From positions 1,426,001-1,490,000 of the forward strand of contig NC_012804.1 of the NCBI RefSeq assembly GCF_000022365.1: DNA of 64,000 bases, written 5' to 3'. Shown here in pieces: positions 34,934 through 43,362 of the stretch. The DNA is from Thermococcus gammatolerans EJ3. Lineage in GTDB: Archaea > Methanobacteriota_B > Thermococci > Thermococcales > Thermococcaceae. A program made the position numbers and the translations under genes. Each line of letters starts with the position of its first letter. Position 1 is the stretch's first letter. The notes under the pieces are model-generated. The model searched no databases, had not been told where the DNA came from, and saw nothing but the letters and a program-made list of their open reading frames with translations.

Positions 34934-35460
34934 CCCCTCAGCTCTCTCATTATCTCGTCGAGGATTATTCCAAATTCCCTGTTCCTGTTCTCAACGCTTA
35001 GAGTGTGAAGCCTTCCAAGCGGTCTGAACTTGTCAGCCATCTTCCTGTGGACGACCGCCAGGAGTCTCTTATCCGAATTCAGCACTTCACCTACGGCCTT
35101 CACGAACTCGTTGCTTTTATACTCCATCGGGCCGATTTCGTCTATGACGACCAAATCTGCCTCAACGAGCGCGCGCCTTATTGCCGAAACTCCGACCCGC
35201 TCAAGCTCGTCAACGTGGACAACGTACTTCCCAAAGGGAACCCCCGGTAGATGCGAGGTGCCTCGGAGACTCGCGAGCGTTCCCTCCTCACCAGTGTCAA
35301 GGGCAATGATTTTGAATCCTATTCTCTTTCCGTTCCGCCTGACTTCCTTCGTGATCATGCCACCGACGATGTAGCCCCACCTTTCAACTTCCCTCGCGAC
35401 CCTCTCGACGAGCGTCGTCTTCCCAACCCCTGCCGGGCCGGTCACGAAAACCCTGACCAT
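34930..35460 (-). CDS. Nucleoside-triphosphatase, THEP1 family
   Basis: 176 residues. Walker A GPAGVGKTTLVERV at the N-terminus, Walker B ADLVVIDEIGPMEYKS, and the family segments GGMITKEVRRNGKRIGFK and VVHRKM. THEP1 enzymes hydrolyse NTPs to NDPs in thermophiles; the cellular role is not settled. The 3' end overlaps the CBS gene by four bases. Confidence 0.92.
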   Translation of the reverse strand: MVRVFVTGPAGVGKTTLVERVAREVERWGYIVGGMITKEVRRNGKRIGFKIIALDTGEEGTLASLRGTSHLPGVPFGKYVVHVDELERVGVSAIRRALVEADLVVIDEIGPMEYKSNEFVKAVGEVLNSDKRLLAVVHRKMADKFRPLGRLHTLSVENRNREFGIILDEIMRELRG

Positions 35461-35516
35461 TTCTCACCACCGAAGGAGCTTTAAGTTCCTCCCTTAAACC
35501 CTTTGGGGTGGTCGCG

Positions 35517-36590
35517 GTGGAGATAAGGTACAGGCCAGAGGAACTCACCAGACTTCCGAGAAGCGTTCGCTACGAGACCGGAAAGGTCATCATGATTGAC
35601 CAGACGCTTTTGCCGAAGGAGTTTAAGATAATTGAGCTGAGGACTGTTGAGGAAGTCGCTGAGGCAATCATCACGATGAAGGTGCGCGGTGCTCCAGCCA
35701 TAGGAGCGGCCGCCGCTTTCGGCTTAGCTCTCTACGCCGACACAACGAAGGCAAAAAATAAGGACGAGTTCATGGATGGCTTTTACAGGGCCTATGAGAC
35801 GTTGAAAAACACGCGTCCCACTGCCGTAAACCTCTTCTGGGCGCTCAACAGGATTAAGAAGCTTGTCGAGGAGAACGCCGAGAGTCCTCTCGATGAACTC
35901 AAAAAGCTCATAGTTGCCGAGGCGCAGAGGATAGCGGACGAGGACGTTGAGGCAAACCTCAGGATGGGCCACTACGGTGCCGAGGCCCTGCCCGAGGGCA
36001 ACGTTCTCACCCACTGCAACGCCGGAAGCTTGGCTACCGTTCAGCTCGGGACAGTTGGGGCGGTTCTCAGGGTTATGAACAAAGACGGAACGCTGAAGCT
36101 CCTCTGGGTGGACGAGACGAGGCCTGTCCTTCAGGGAGCTCGCCTGAGCGCGTGGGAATACCACTACGACGGCATTCCTCTCAAGCTGATAACGGACAAC
36201 ATGGCGGGCTTCGTGATGCAGCAGGGCAAAGTTGACGCGATAATAGTTGGCGCCGACAGGATAGTGGCCAACGGCGACTTCGCCAACAAGATAGGAACAT
36301 ACACCCTGGCAGTTCTCGCCAAGGAGCACGGAATACCTTTCTTTACAGTGGCACCGCTCTCGACGATTGACATGAGCCTGAAGAGCGGGAAGGAGATACC
36401 GATTGAGGAGCGGAAGCCGGAGGAAGTGCTCACCTGTGGTGGATGCAGAATCGCTCCAGATGTGGACGTCTACAATCCTGCCTTCGACGTTACACCGCAC
36501 AGATACCTCACAGGGATAATAACCGACAGGGGCGTTGTCTATCCACCGTTTGAGAGGAATTTGAGGAGGCTTTTCAGGGAAGAACAGTGA
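35517..36590 (+). CDS. mtnA: S-methyl-5-thioribose-1-phosphate isomerase (eIF2B-like family)
   Basis: 357 residues from GTG 35517 (VEIRYRP), with GGGGTGGT upstream and a TATA box (CTTTAAGTT, about 35479-35487). Methionine-salvage isomerase. Motifs: KVRGAPAIGAAAAFG, THCNAGSLAT with the catalytic Cys, VDETRPVLQGARLSAWE, ITDNMAG with the catalytic Asp, and VGADRIVANGDFANKIGTY. A related archaeal enzyme, ribose-1,5-bisphosphate isomerase, shares the fold, but the full MtnA motif set is seen here. Confidence 0.93.
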   Translation: MEIRYRPEELTRLPRSVRYETGKVIMIDQTLLPKEFKIIELRTVEEVAEAIITMKVRGAPAIGAAAAFGLALYADTTKAKNKDEFMDGFYRAYETLKNTRPTAVNLFWALNRIKKLVEENAESPLDELKKLIVAEAQRIADEDVEANLRMGHYGAEALPEGNVLTHCNAGSLATVQLGTVGAVLRVMNKDGTLKLLWVDETRPVLQGARLSAWEYHYDGIPLKLITDNMAGFVMQQGKVDAIIVGADRIVANGDFANKIGTYTLAVLAKEHGIPFFTVAPLSTIDMSLKSGKEIPIEERKPEEVLTCGGCRIAPDVDVYNPAFDVTPHRYLTGIITDRGVVYPPFERNLRRLFREEQ

Positions 36591-36592
36591 AG

Positions 36593-36612
36593 CTTTCTTT
36601 CCATTTTCTTTA
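36593..36612 (+). terminator. T-rich tract after mtnA
   Basis: CTTTCTTTCCATTTTCTTTA directly behind the stop, pointing at the convergent glycerate kinase gene. The rest of the gap to 36709 shows no gene. Confidence 0.4.
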
Positions 36613-36709
36613 ACGAAGGACGTTATCAGTTGAATGCACCACACCAGGGAGCCCATCTAAAATGTTATCCCTACAAGCTTCCATACTGCGTTGTCATCCC
36701 AATATAGGG

Positions 36710-38056
36710 TCAAAATTTGCCCGGGCTCCTCACCAACCTCCCGGTACCCCCAACGACCGCTATGACCATTGAATTCACGTTTGTCCCAGTTGGTCCGGTT
36801 TTCAGGAGCGCGCCGACCCTTTCGAGTGCACGATAGCTGTCGTGATTTCGGAGGGCTTCCTCAACGTCAATTCCTGTCTCCTTAAGCTTTCCCAAAGTCT
36901 CTCCATCCACTATCCCGCCGGCAGCATCGGTCGGCCCGTCCGTTCCGTCTGTATCAACCGCTAAAACCACAGCATCCAGTCCATCTATCTTTCTGGCAAT
37001 ACTCAGGGCGAACTCTTGATTCGGCCCGCCGAGACCTGCCTTCCCCTCAATGGTCACCGTCCATTCGCCGCCGGCTATTAGAACGGCAGGCTTTGGAACC
37101 GGGCGGTCGTATTTTGCTATCTCCTGGACTATTGAGCCTATCGCCAGGGCTATCTCCCTGGCCTCGCCTTCGAGGGTCGTGGTAAGTAGCAGGGCGTTGT
37201 AGCCGAGCTCCTTCGCCTTCGCCAGGGCAGATTCACAGGCGAGGGTGTTGCTTCCAACTATGAAGTTGTGGACGTTCGGGAGGTCTTCTTTGAGGGTTTC
37301 CTCCGCCTTCCCCTCCAGTCCCAGCTCGATGTGTCTCTTAACGCTCTCCGGCAGCTTCTCCCAGACGCCGTAGAGCTTTAAAATCCGGTAGGCGTCTTGG
37401 AAGGTGGTTGGGTCCTTTACTGTCGGACCCGATGCTATCGCCTCAAGCGGGTCGCCGACGACGTCCGAGAGGATGAGACTTATCACCCTCCCCCTCACGC
37501 GCTTCGCTAACTTGCCGCCCTTGACGGCCGAGATGTGCTTTCTAACCGTGTTTATCTCGTATATCTTTGCCCCGCTCTTCAGAAGGAGTTCGTTCGTTTG
37601 GATTTTGTCCTCCAGGCTTATTCCCCTCTCGGGAAGGAGGAAGAGCGCACTTCCGCCGCCGGAGATGAGGACGAGGAGGATGTCGTTCTCCCCAACCTTC
37701 CCGGCCAGTTCGAGGCCGAGCTTTCCGCCTAGGAGAGAGTTCTCGTCTGGAATGGGGTGTCCGGCCTCGATGACCTTCAATCTTTCCATTTTGGGACAGT
37801 CTTTGGCGTAGCCGTACTTCGTGATGATAACTCCTTCCTCAATACGCTCCCCGAGGGTATCAACGACTGCTCTCGCCATGGAGCACGCTGCCTTGCCGAA
37901 GGCCAGGAGGTATATTTTTCCCTCAACCGGGAAGTTCTTACCCGCCACAACGATGTTGTCACCCTGAACCCTGAGGTTCCTTTTCACCGCGAGGTAAGGA
38001 TCCGCGCTTTCGATGGCAGCGTTCATGATCTCCAGTGCGGCAGTTCTGGCGTCCAT
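36710..38056 (-). CDS. gck: Glycerate 2-kinase (GckA/MOFRL family)
   Basis: 448 residues. Phosphorylates D-glycerate to 2-phosphoglycerate. Visible family segments: LLAFGKAACSMARAV, EAGHPIPDENSL, VLISGGGSALFLLPERGISL, VRKHISAVKGGKLAKRV, LSDVVGDPLEAIASGPTVKDPTT and the MOFRL region AGGEWTVTIEGKAGLGGPNQEFAL, with DTDGTDGPTDAAGG near the end. Length is normal. It starts 21 bases after the TrmB-like regulator and thus ends the ABC-transporter operon, which could mean that glycerate is released from the imported or recycled substrate, or merely reflect old gene order. Confidence 0.93.
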   Translation of the reverse strand: MDARTAALEIMNAAIESADPYLAVKRNLRVQGDNIVVAGKNFPVEGKIYLLAFGKAACSMARAVVDTLGERIEEGVIITKYGYAKDCPKMERLKVIEAGHPIPDENSLLGGKLGLELAGKVGENDILLVLISGGGSALFLLPERGISLEDKIQTNELLLKSGAKIYEINTVRKHISAVKGGKLAKRVRGRVISLILSDVVGDPLEAIASGPTVKDPTTFQDAYRILKLYGVWEKLPESVKRHIELGLEGKAEETLKEDLPNVHNFIVGSNTLACESALAKAKELGYNALLLTTTLEGEAREIALAIGSIVQEIAKYDRPVPKPAVLIAGGEWTVTIEGKAGLGGPNQEFALSIARKIDGLDAVVLAVDTDGTDGPTDAAGGIVDGETLGKLKETGIDVEEALRNHDSYRALERVGALLKTGPTGTNVNSMVIAVVGGTGRLVRSPGKF

Positions 38057-38077
38057 CCCCCTCCCCCAGTGGAGAGT

Positions 38078-39094
38078 TCACTCAAGGAGTACTATCCTCT
38101 CGGCTTCAATATCCTCAAGTGACGCGTTCCAGCCACCGACAACGTACTTGGCCCCCTCTTCGGTCTCTACTGTGATATTGGAAATAACTTTGTTCTCATC
38201 CTCAAAAAACCCCACCACCCTACCCACGATGTGTACAGGTTTCTTGGAGCGAACAAACTTCCCAATAATCTCGACCTTTGATCCCGTTAGATTGAAGGTC
38301 TTTATGTCCTCCACCAGCTCCCTTATGTGGATGTACTCCCGCGGGAGCTTGAGTTTGCGCTCCTCGCGATAAACTACCCTTCCCGTCGGCCAGAGGGCAT
38401 GATAGAAGTAGCGGTCTATCATAAAGAGTATGTTGTTGTCCCTTATGATGAGTCCATAGCCGAGCAGTGAACTGCTTGAGGTCAGCGCCTCGTAGGGTAG
38501 GTAAACTCCCTCTTCCCGGTCTTGGATGATAATTATGGGATCGGGGACTTCCCTCACCCTTATTTCACTGGCTATCGGCGGGATCTCATCACAACCGTAA
38601 ACGAAGAGGTTTATCCTTACTCCCTCCTCCTTTTTGGTGGTGAGGGGCCCCTCGATTTTCCTGAGGAATTCCCTGGGGACGGCAATACTTAGATGAAACC
38701 GAGCTCTCTCAATGGCTTTTCTCACGTGCTCTTCGAATGTTATCCTGCTCTTAACGACAGTTACGCTTCCGATCTCTCCTTTTGGAGTGTAGAGCTTCTC
38801 CAAAGCGCTCTTGAGCTCGTCAATCCGCTCATTGTAGCGCCTCTTCAAAGCGTCCATGACGCTATCAGGGCTGAGGGGGATTACCTGTTTGGGCCTGCTC
38901 TGGCTCGTCGTGACGAATCCCTTGGCCATGAGTGTCCTTATCACGTCATATATTCTCGGCTGGGGCACCTTCGAGAGCGTCGCGAGCTCTCCTGCCGTCA
39001 GCGCTCCGTTCTTTATGAGTGTAAGATACGCCCTGACCTCATACTCATTGAGACCGAACTCCTTTAGCCGGGCTTTTATCTCCTTTTCTTCCAT
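38078..39094 (-). CDS. TrmB-family sugar-responsive transcriptional regulator
   Basis: 338 residues. N-terminal wHTH (about 8-70: GLNEYEVRAYLTLIKNGALTAGELATLSKVPQPRIYDVIRTLMAKGFV) characteristic of TrmB proteins, a coiled segment, then the effector domain with a PLD-like part (VTVVKSRITFEEHVRKAIERA) and a C-terminal beta domain. TrmB relatives control sugar ABC importers and glycolysis in Thermococcales. It lies between the ABC ATPase and glycerate kinase genes in one operon and is the obvious candidate to bind the palindromes at 43291, 45433 and 47562. Confidence 0.9.
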   Translation of the reverse strand: MEEKEIKARLKEFGLNEYEVRAYLTLIKNGALTAGELATLSKVPQPRIYDVIRTLMAKGFVTTSQSRPKQVIPLSPDSVMDALKRRYNERIDELKSALEKLYTPKGEIGSVTVVKSRITFEEHVRKAIERARFHLSIAVPREFLRKIEGPLTTKKEEGVRINLFVYGCDEIPPIASEIRVREVPDPIIIIQDREEGVYLPYEALTSSSSLLGYGLIIRDNNILFMIDRYFYHALWPTGRVVYREERKLKLPREYIHIRELVEDIKTFNLTGSKVEIIGKFVRSKKPVHIVGRVVGFFEDENKVISNITVETEEGAKYVVGGWNASLEDIEAERIVLLE

Positions 39095-39103
39095 AGGCAG
39101 ACC

Positions 39104-40207
39104 TCAGATTATCGCTTTCTCCGTGTCCCTGTCGAAGACATGGATGTTGTCAAGGTCAATCTCTATTTTAATCTTTTCTCCAACTGGAAGGGGTATGTGG
39201 CCGGGAAGCTTTATCTTGATGATGTTTCCCCCAACCTTGGCGTGGACTATCGTATCCGTGCCAAGGGCCTCTATGAAATCAACGATCCCCTCTATCTCAG
39301 CCGTTCTAGTTACATGCTCAAGGGTCGAAACGCCCTTCACAGTCATATGCTCGGGTCTTACGCCAAAGAGAACATCCTTTCCAATGTAACTCTCAAGGAT
39401 CTCCCTGAAGTCGTCCGGAAGGAGTATCTTGAAGCCGTCCCCCTCAAGGAAGAGGCCATCGTTCTCCACGACCGTCGCGTCCACGATGTTCATCTCAGGG
39501 GCACCTATGAAGGTCGCCACGAAGAGCGAGTTGGGCTTGAGGTAGACCTCTGTGGGGGGACCCACTTGGAGGAGTCTTCCCTGGTTCATTACCGCTATTC
39601 TATCGCCCATTGTCATTGCCTCAACTTGGTCGTGGGTGACGTAGATCGTCGTTACCTTAAGCTTCGTCTGAAGCTTCTTTATCTCCGCCCTCATCGCCAC
39701 CCTGAGTTTGGCGTCGAGGTTGCTCAGCGGCTCGTCCATAAGTAGGACATCGGGCTCGACCACTATTGCCCTCGCCACCGCAACACGTTGCCTCTGACCA
39801 CCACTCAGCTGAGCGGGATACCTGTCAAGGAGTTCCTCTATCTGAAGGAGCTCGGCCGCCCACTTAACACGCTCCTTTATCTCGTTCTCGGGGTATTTCT
39901 TCACCTTGAGGGGAAAGGCTATGTTGTCATAGACCTTCATGTGCGGCCAGACTGCGTAGCTCTGGAAGACCATGGAGATGTTCCTGTCCTTGGGCGGGAG
40001 GTACGTCACGTCCCTATCACCGAAGTATATCCGTCCTTCCGTTGGAGTTTCAAGGCCGGCTATCATTCTCAAGGTGGTCGTCTTTCCGCATCCACTGGGG
40101 CCAAGGAGCACGAGGAACTCACCGTCCTTTATATCCAGCGTGAGCTCTTTAACCGCCTCAAAGTTCCCAAACCTTTTGGTTATCCTATCGAGCTTAACCT
40201 CTACCAT
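39104..40207 (-). CDS. Sugar ABC transporter ATP-binding protein (MalK/MsmX type)
   Basis: 367 residues. Walker A LLGPSGCGKTTTLRMIAG, Q-loop VFQSYAVWPH, signature LSGGQRQRVAVARAI, Walker B VLLMDEPLSNLDAKLR and switch His YVTHDQVEAMTMG. The C-terminal third is the MalK-type regulatory (TOBE) domain. It energises the importer encoded by the three upstream genes. GAGGTG precedes ATG 40207. Confidence 0.97.
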   Translation of the reverse strand: MVEVKLDRITKRFGNFEAVKELTLDIKDGEFLVLLGPSGCGKTTTLRMIAGLETPTEGRIYFGDRDVTYLPPKDRNISMVFQSYAVWPHMKVYDNIAFPLKVKKYPENEIKERVKWAAELLQIEELLDRYPAQLSGGQRQRVAVARAIVVEPDVLLMDEPLSNLDAKLRVAMRAEIKKLQTKLKVTTIYVTHDQVEAMTMGDRIAVMNQGRLLQVGPPTEVYLKPNSLFVATFIGAPEMNIVDATVVENDGLFLEGDGFKILLPDDFREILESYIGKDVLFGVRPEHMTVKGVSTLEHVTRTAEIEGIVDFIEALGTDTIVHAKVGGNIIKIKLPGHIPLPVGEKIKIEIDLDNIHVFDRDTEKAII

Positions 40208-40216
40208 GGTAACACC

Positions 40217-41050
40217 TCACTTGAGCGTTATACCCCACATCGTGACCAGATATTTCCTTGCGAAGAATATAAACAGCATCGCCGGGAGGGTCATTATGAA
40301 GGCCGCGGCGAACTTGTAGTAGTCAGGCGCGGCACCGCCGCTGGAGCCGGCCATTATCGAGAGTACCTGCGCCGGCAGCGTCCTGTGATTGAGCGTTAGA
40401 ACTGAAGCCACAAAGACCTCGTTCCAGCTCATGACGAAGGTGAACATTGCCGCTGCTGCCAGTCCGGGAAGGGCCAGCGGAAGTGTTATCTTCATGAAGG
40501 AGCCGAGCCTCGTGAGACCAAAGACCATCGCTGCCTCTTCATATTCCTTCGAGACCCCTCCAAAGATGCTGGAGGTTATAAGAACCACGAAAGGCAGGGC
40601 CATTGCAGTATGAGCCAGAGCAACGCCGAGGAGCGTGTCCGCCAGATGGAGGCGGATGTAGAGGACTATGAGGGGTATGGCCATCACAGGTATTGGAAAC
40701 ATCCTGAGGGCTACTATGGAGAGCTTTATCGTGTCCCTACCGGGGAATATGAACTTGGCTATTGAGTATCCCGCAGGGATTCCAAGGATGAAGCTTATGA
40801 TTATGGTGAGGGTTGCAACGATAACGCTGTTTTTTATGCCCTCCCACGCCCCGAGGGTGAAGAGTATCGTGTGAACGTACTTGGTAGTGTAGCTGTGGGG
40901 GATGATAATATCTGGGTTATAGTAGTCCGTTTTAGTTGTGAAACCGTAGAGGAAAGCCACTATTATCGGGATGAGTATCCAGGCGACGGCCGTAAAGATA
41001 ACGAAGTAAAAGGCCGTCTTTTTCAACGCGTACTTTGTCTCGTCCCTCAT
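40217..41050 (-). CDS. Sugar ABC transporter permease (MalG type)
   Basis: 277 residues, six membrane helices. The EAA loop is EYEEAAMVFGLTRLGSFMKITLPLALP, contacting the ATPase. Its ATG overlaps the stop of the other permease gene (ATGA), and GGAGGTGAG is upstream. Confidence 0.95.
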   Translation of the reverse strand: MRDETKYALKKTAFYFVIFTAVAWILIPIIVAFLYGFTTKTDYYNPDIIIPHSYTTKYVHTILFTLGAWEGIKNSVIVATLTIIISFILGIPAGYSIAKFIFPGRDTIKLSIVALRMFPIPVMAIPLIVLYIRLHLADTLLGVALAHTAMALPFVVLITSSIFGGVSKEYEEAAMVFGLTRLGSFMKITLPLALPGLAAAAMFTFVMSWNEVFVASVLTLNHRTLPAQVLSIMAGSSGGAAPDYYKFAAAFIMTLPAMLFIFFARKYLVTMWGITLK

Positions 41051-41898
41051 CTGCTCACCTCCAAGTACTCGGCCTTAAGGAACTTAATGTAGAGGGCACC
41101 GAGCAGTATGGAAAGGCCCGCAATTATGAGTGCGTAAACGGATGCAACGCCGTAGTCTTTGATCTCCGTAAGCTGGTAGAAGCCTTCTCCAGCGAGAACG
41201 GGAATATCCCTGCCCGCCAGTATCCAGACTATACCAAAGATCTGCATCGCGAAGAGCGTCCTTATTATCAACGCACTCTGGATGCTGGGCTTCAGCATAG
41301 GAAGAACTATTCTCCTGAGCTTGGTCCAGTAGCTTGCCCCAAAGACCTCCGCCGCCTCGAGGTATTCCCTGCTTATCATCTGCAGTCCGGCGAGTATTAT
41401 GACGAAGACGATGGATGTGGCCCTCCATACTTCCGCAAGCACTATTGCCAAGAACTCCCTGCTCCGGTACTGGTATCCAAAGAAGTATATCGGCTGAGAA
41501 ATCAGTCCGATGTTCATAAGGACCTTGTTCAAAAACCCATAGGGGGAGAGCATTGAGTACCAGATAAGACCGGCGGCCACGTCACTAATCGTGAGGGGGA
41601 TAACAAGGGCATAGATGACCATATCCTTGCCCTTAAAAGCCTTATTGACAAGAAGGGCGAGCACAATAGCCAGACCCAGCTGAATGGGAACGATAACAGC
41701 GGCGAGTGCAAGTGTATATTTAAGAGCGCTCCAGAAGTAGTAATCACTAACCGTTCTCCTAAGGGTCTCGAGTGAGAAGGCCCCGTTCTTGGTAAACGCG
41801 AGGTAGAGAGCCTGCACAAGGGGGTAACCCACGAAGAACATGAGATACGCAAAAGCAGGTAAAATCAAAAGGTAAGGAAGGAGAGTTTTCTTTTCCAT
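41047..41898 (-). CDS. Sugar ABC transporter permease (MalF type)
   Basis: 283 residues, six membrane helices, starting with LLPYLLILPAFAYLMFFVGYPL. EAA loop EYLEAAEVFGASYWTKLRRIVLPML. GGAGGGTGC precedes ATG 41898, 13 bases after the binding-protein gene. Confidence 0.95.
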   Translation of the reverse strand: MEKKTLLPYLLILPAFAYLMFFVGYPLVQALYLAFTKNGAFSLETLRRTVSDYYFWSALKYTLALAAVIVPIQLGLAIVLALLVNKAFKGKDMVIYALVIPLTISDVAAGLIWYSMLSPYGFLNKVLMNIGLISQPIYFFGYQYRSREFLAIVLAEVWRATSIVFVIILAGLQMISREYLEAAEVFGASYWTKLRRIVLPMLKPSIQSALIIRTLFAMQIFGIVWILAGRDIPVLAGEGFYQLTEIKDYGVASVYALIIAGLSILLGALYIKFLKAEYLEVSR

Positions 41899-41911
41899 GC
41901 ACCCTCCTCCT

Positions 41912-43198
41912 TCACGGTGTCTCTATCCCGACCTCCTGGAAGAGGCCAACGAGATTCGGTTTGATCTCCGAGGTAACCTTAGCCGGGTCTTCACCGTTGA
42001 GGACTATCCTCTCAAAGGCCTGCTTGTAGTACTCTTTGAACTGGCCTCCCTTGTCTCCAAGGTTTGGTATCATCACCACAAGGGCGTCGGAGGTGCTCGA
42101 CTGAGCGGCAACGCCCTCGGCGAGTATCTTGAGCGGCCCTTCAGGCAACTTTCCGCTCGCCTCTTTAACGGTGGGGAAGAATCCGACCTTCTCAAGGACT
42201 TTGACCTGCGTTTCGGGCTTGGTTAGGTAGTCTATGAGCTTCCATGCCTCATCCTTGTGGGGTGCCCCCTTAGGTATGGCGAGGCCAGCGAGGACAACTA
42301 TGAAGCCCCTGCCCTTCGGCCCCCTCGGAACGGGAACAACGACGAACTGGTCCGGCTTTGTCTCTATGGCATTCTTAATCCTCGCGGTGTGATCCCAGGC
42401 TATGAGAACCTCGCCCTTAAGGAGCGGGTCGGCCATGGCGTCCCACGTTGTACTCGACGGGTGAACGTATTGCCAGAGCTCTTTAAGGTAGTTCCACATC
42501 TGGACTGCATCAGAGCTGTCAAACTCCTTGGCCTGGTAGCCGGTGTAGCTCGGGTAAATGTAACCGTGAAGGAACCTCACGAAGAGTCCCTTCGGTCCGG
42601 CCGGGAAGCCGAGCTCGGGCTGGCCCTTGGCCTCTTTAAGTTTCTTTGCCCACTCGAGGAGTGCGTCGTACGTCCACTTGTCGGTGCCCTTCATGACGTC
42701 CTCCTGCGTAAGGCCCTCCGGAAGATAATTGAAGGCCTCTTTGTTGACCACCATGACGTAGGTGGCGCTCATCCAGGGAACGTAGACCTTCTTGCCGTTT
42801 ATGGTGGCGTACTTCTCGAAGGTGCTTATGAACGTCCTGCCCTCGAGCTTGGGCATGCTGCTCAGATCCTCAAGCCAGCCCTTTGAGGCCATGTAGTCCA
42901 TACCGCCGTGCAGGTCACCTATGACGTCAATGGTGACCTTTCCAGTCTTCTCCTCACCTTCAAGCCTCGTGACCATGTCCGTGTAGGAAATCGGGACGAA
43001 GTTAACATCTATTCCGGTTTCGCTGGTGAACTCCTTAAGAAGCTCGTCTTTCACAAAGGCCCGCTCCTCCGGAGGGTTAAGCTGGGTCGACAGGAACGTT
43101 ACTGTTACTTTTTCCTTTTCTCCTCCTGAGATACAGCCACTGGCCACTACGGCAAAGGCCATAAGGCCAACTAACAACACTCCCAACAACCTTTTCAT
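41912..43198 (-). CDS. Sugar ABC transporter substrate-binding lipoprotein
   Basis: 428 residues. N-terminal lipoprotein-type signal MKRLLGVLLVGLMAFAVVASGC with the Cys at about residue 22, then the MalE-type type-I carbohydrate-binding fold (FTSETGIDVNFVPISYTDMVTRL, WLEDLSSMP, KVYVPWMSATYVMVVNKEAF). It captures the sugar outside the cell and feeds the two permeases. First gene of the operon. The promoter has TATATA at 43271-43276 and the palindromic operator at 43291-43307. Ligand unknown. Confidence 0.95.
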   Translation of the reverse strand: MKRLLGVLLVGLMAFAVVASGCISGGEKEKVTVTFLSTQLNPPEERAFVKDELLKEFTSETGIDVNFVPISYTDMVTRLEGEEKTGKVTIDVIGDLHGGMDYMASKGWLEDLSSMPKLEGRTFISTFEKYATINGKKVYVPWMSATYVMVVNKEAFNYLPEGLTQEDVMKGTDKWTYDALLEWAKKLKEAKGQPELGFPAGPKGLFVRFLHGYIYPSYTGYQAKEFDSSDAVQMWNYLKELWQYVHPSSTTWDAMADPLLKGEVLIAWDHTARIKNAIETKPDQFVVVPVPRGPKGRGFIVVLAGLAIPKGAPHKDEAWKLIDYLTKPETQVKVLEKVGFFPTVKEASGKLPEGPLKILAEGVAAQSSTSDALVVMIPNLGDKGGQFKEYYKQAFERIVLNGEDPAKVTSEIKPNLVGLFQEVGIETP

Positions 43199-43270
43199 CA
43201 GGTATCACCCCTGTGCTACAATGTTAAACAACGCAGTTCAAGGTACTTCAGTTGACATACTCGCTGAAAG

Positions 43271-43276
43271 TATATA
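43271..43276 (-). promoter_or_regulatory. TATA box of the sugar ABC operon
   Basis: TATATA (minus strand CTTATATACTTT), giving a transcription start near 43248 and a leader of about 50 nt. Confidence 0.65.
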
Positions 43277-43290
43277 AGACTTATGTTTAG

Positions 43291-43307
43291 AACCACTAAA
43301 AGTGGTT
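43291..43307. promoter_or_regulatory. Palindromic operator 1 of the sugar regulon
   Basis: AACCACTAAAAGTGGTT: perfect 7-bp inverted repeat with 3-bp spacer. It lies upstream of TATA and BRE of the ABC operon, 15 bp from TATATA. Variants occur at 45433-45449 and 47562-47578. Confidence 0.75.
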
Positions 43308-43362
43308 GTATTTACAAAACAGTAAAAGTTCAGGAGAGCCCAACGTCAGTTTTAAAGTTCAA

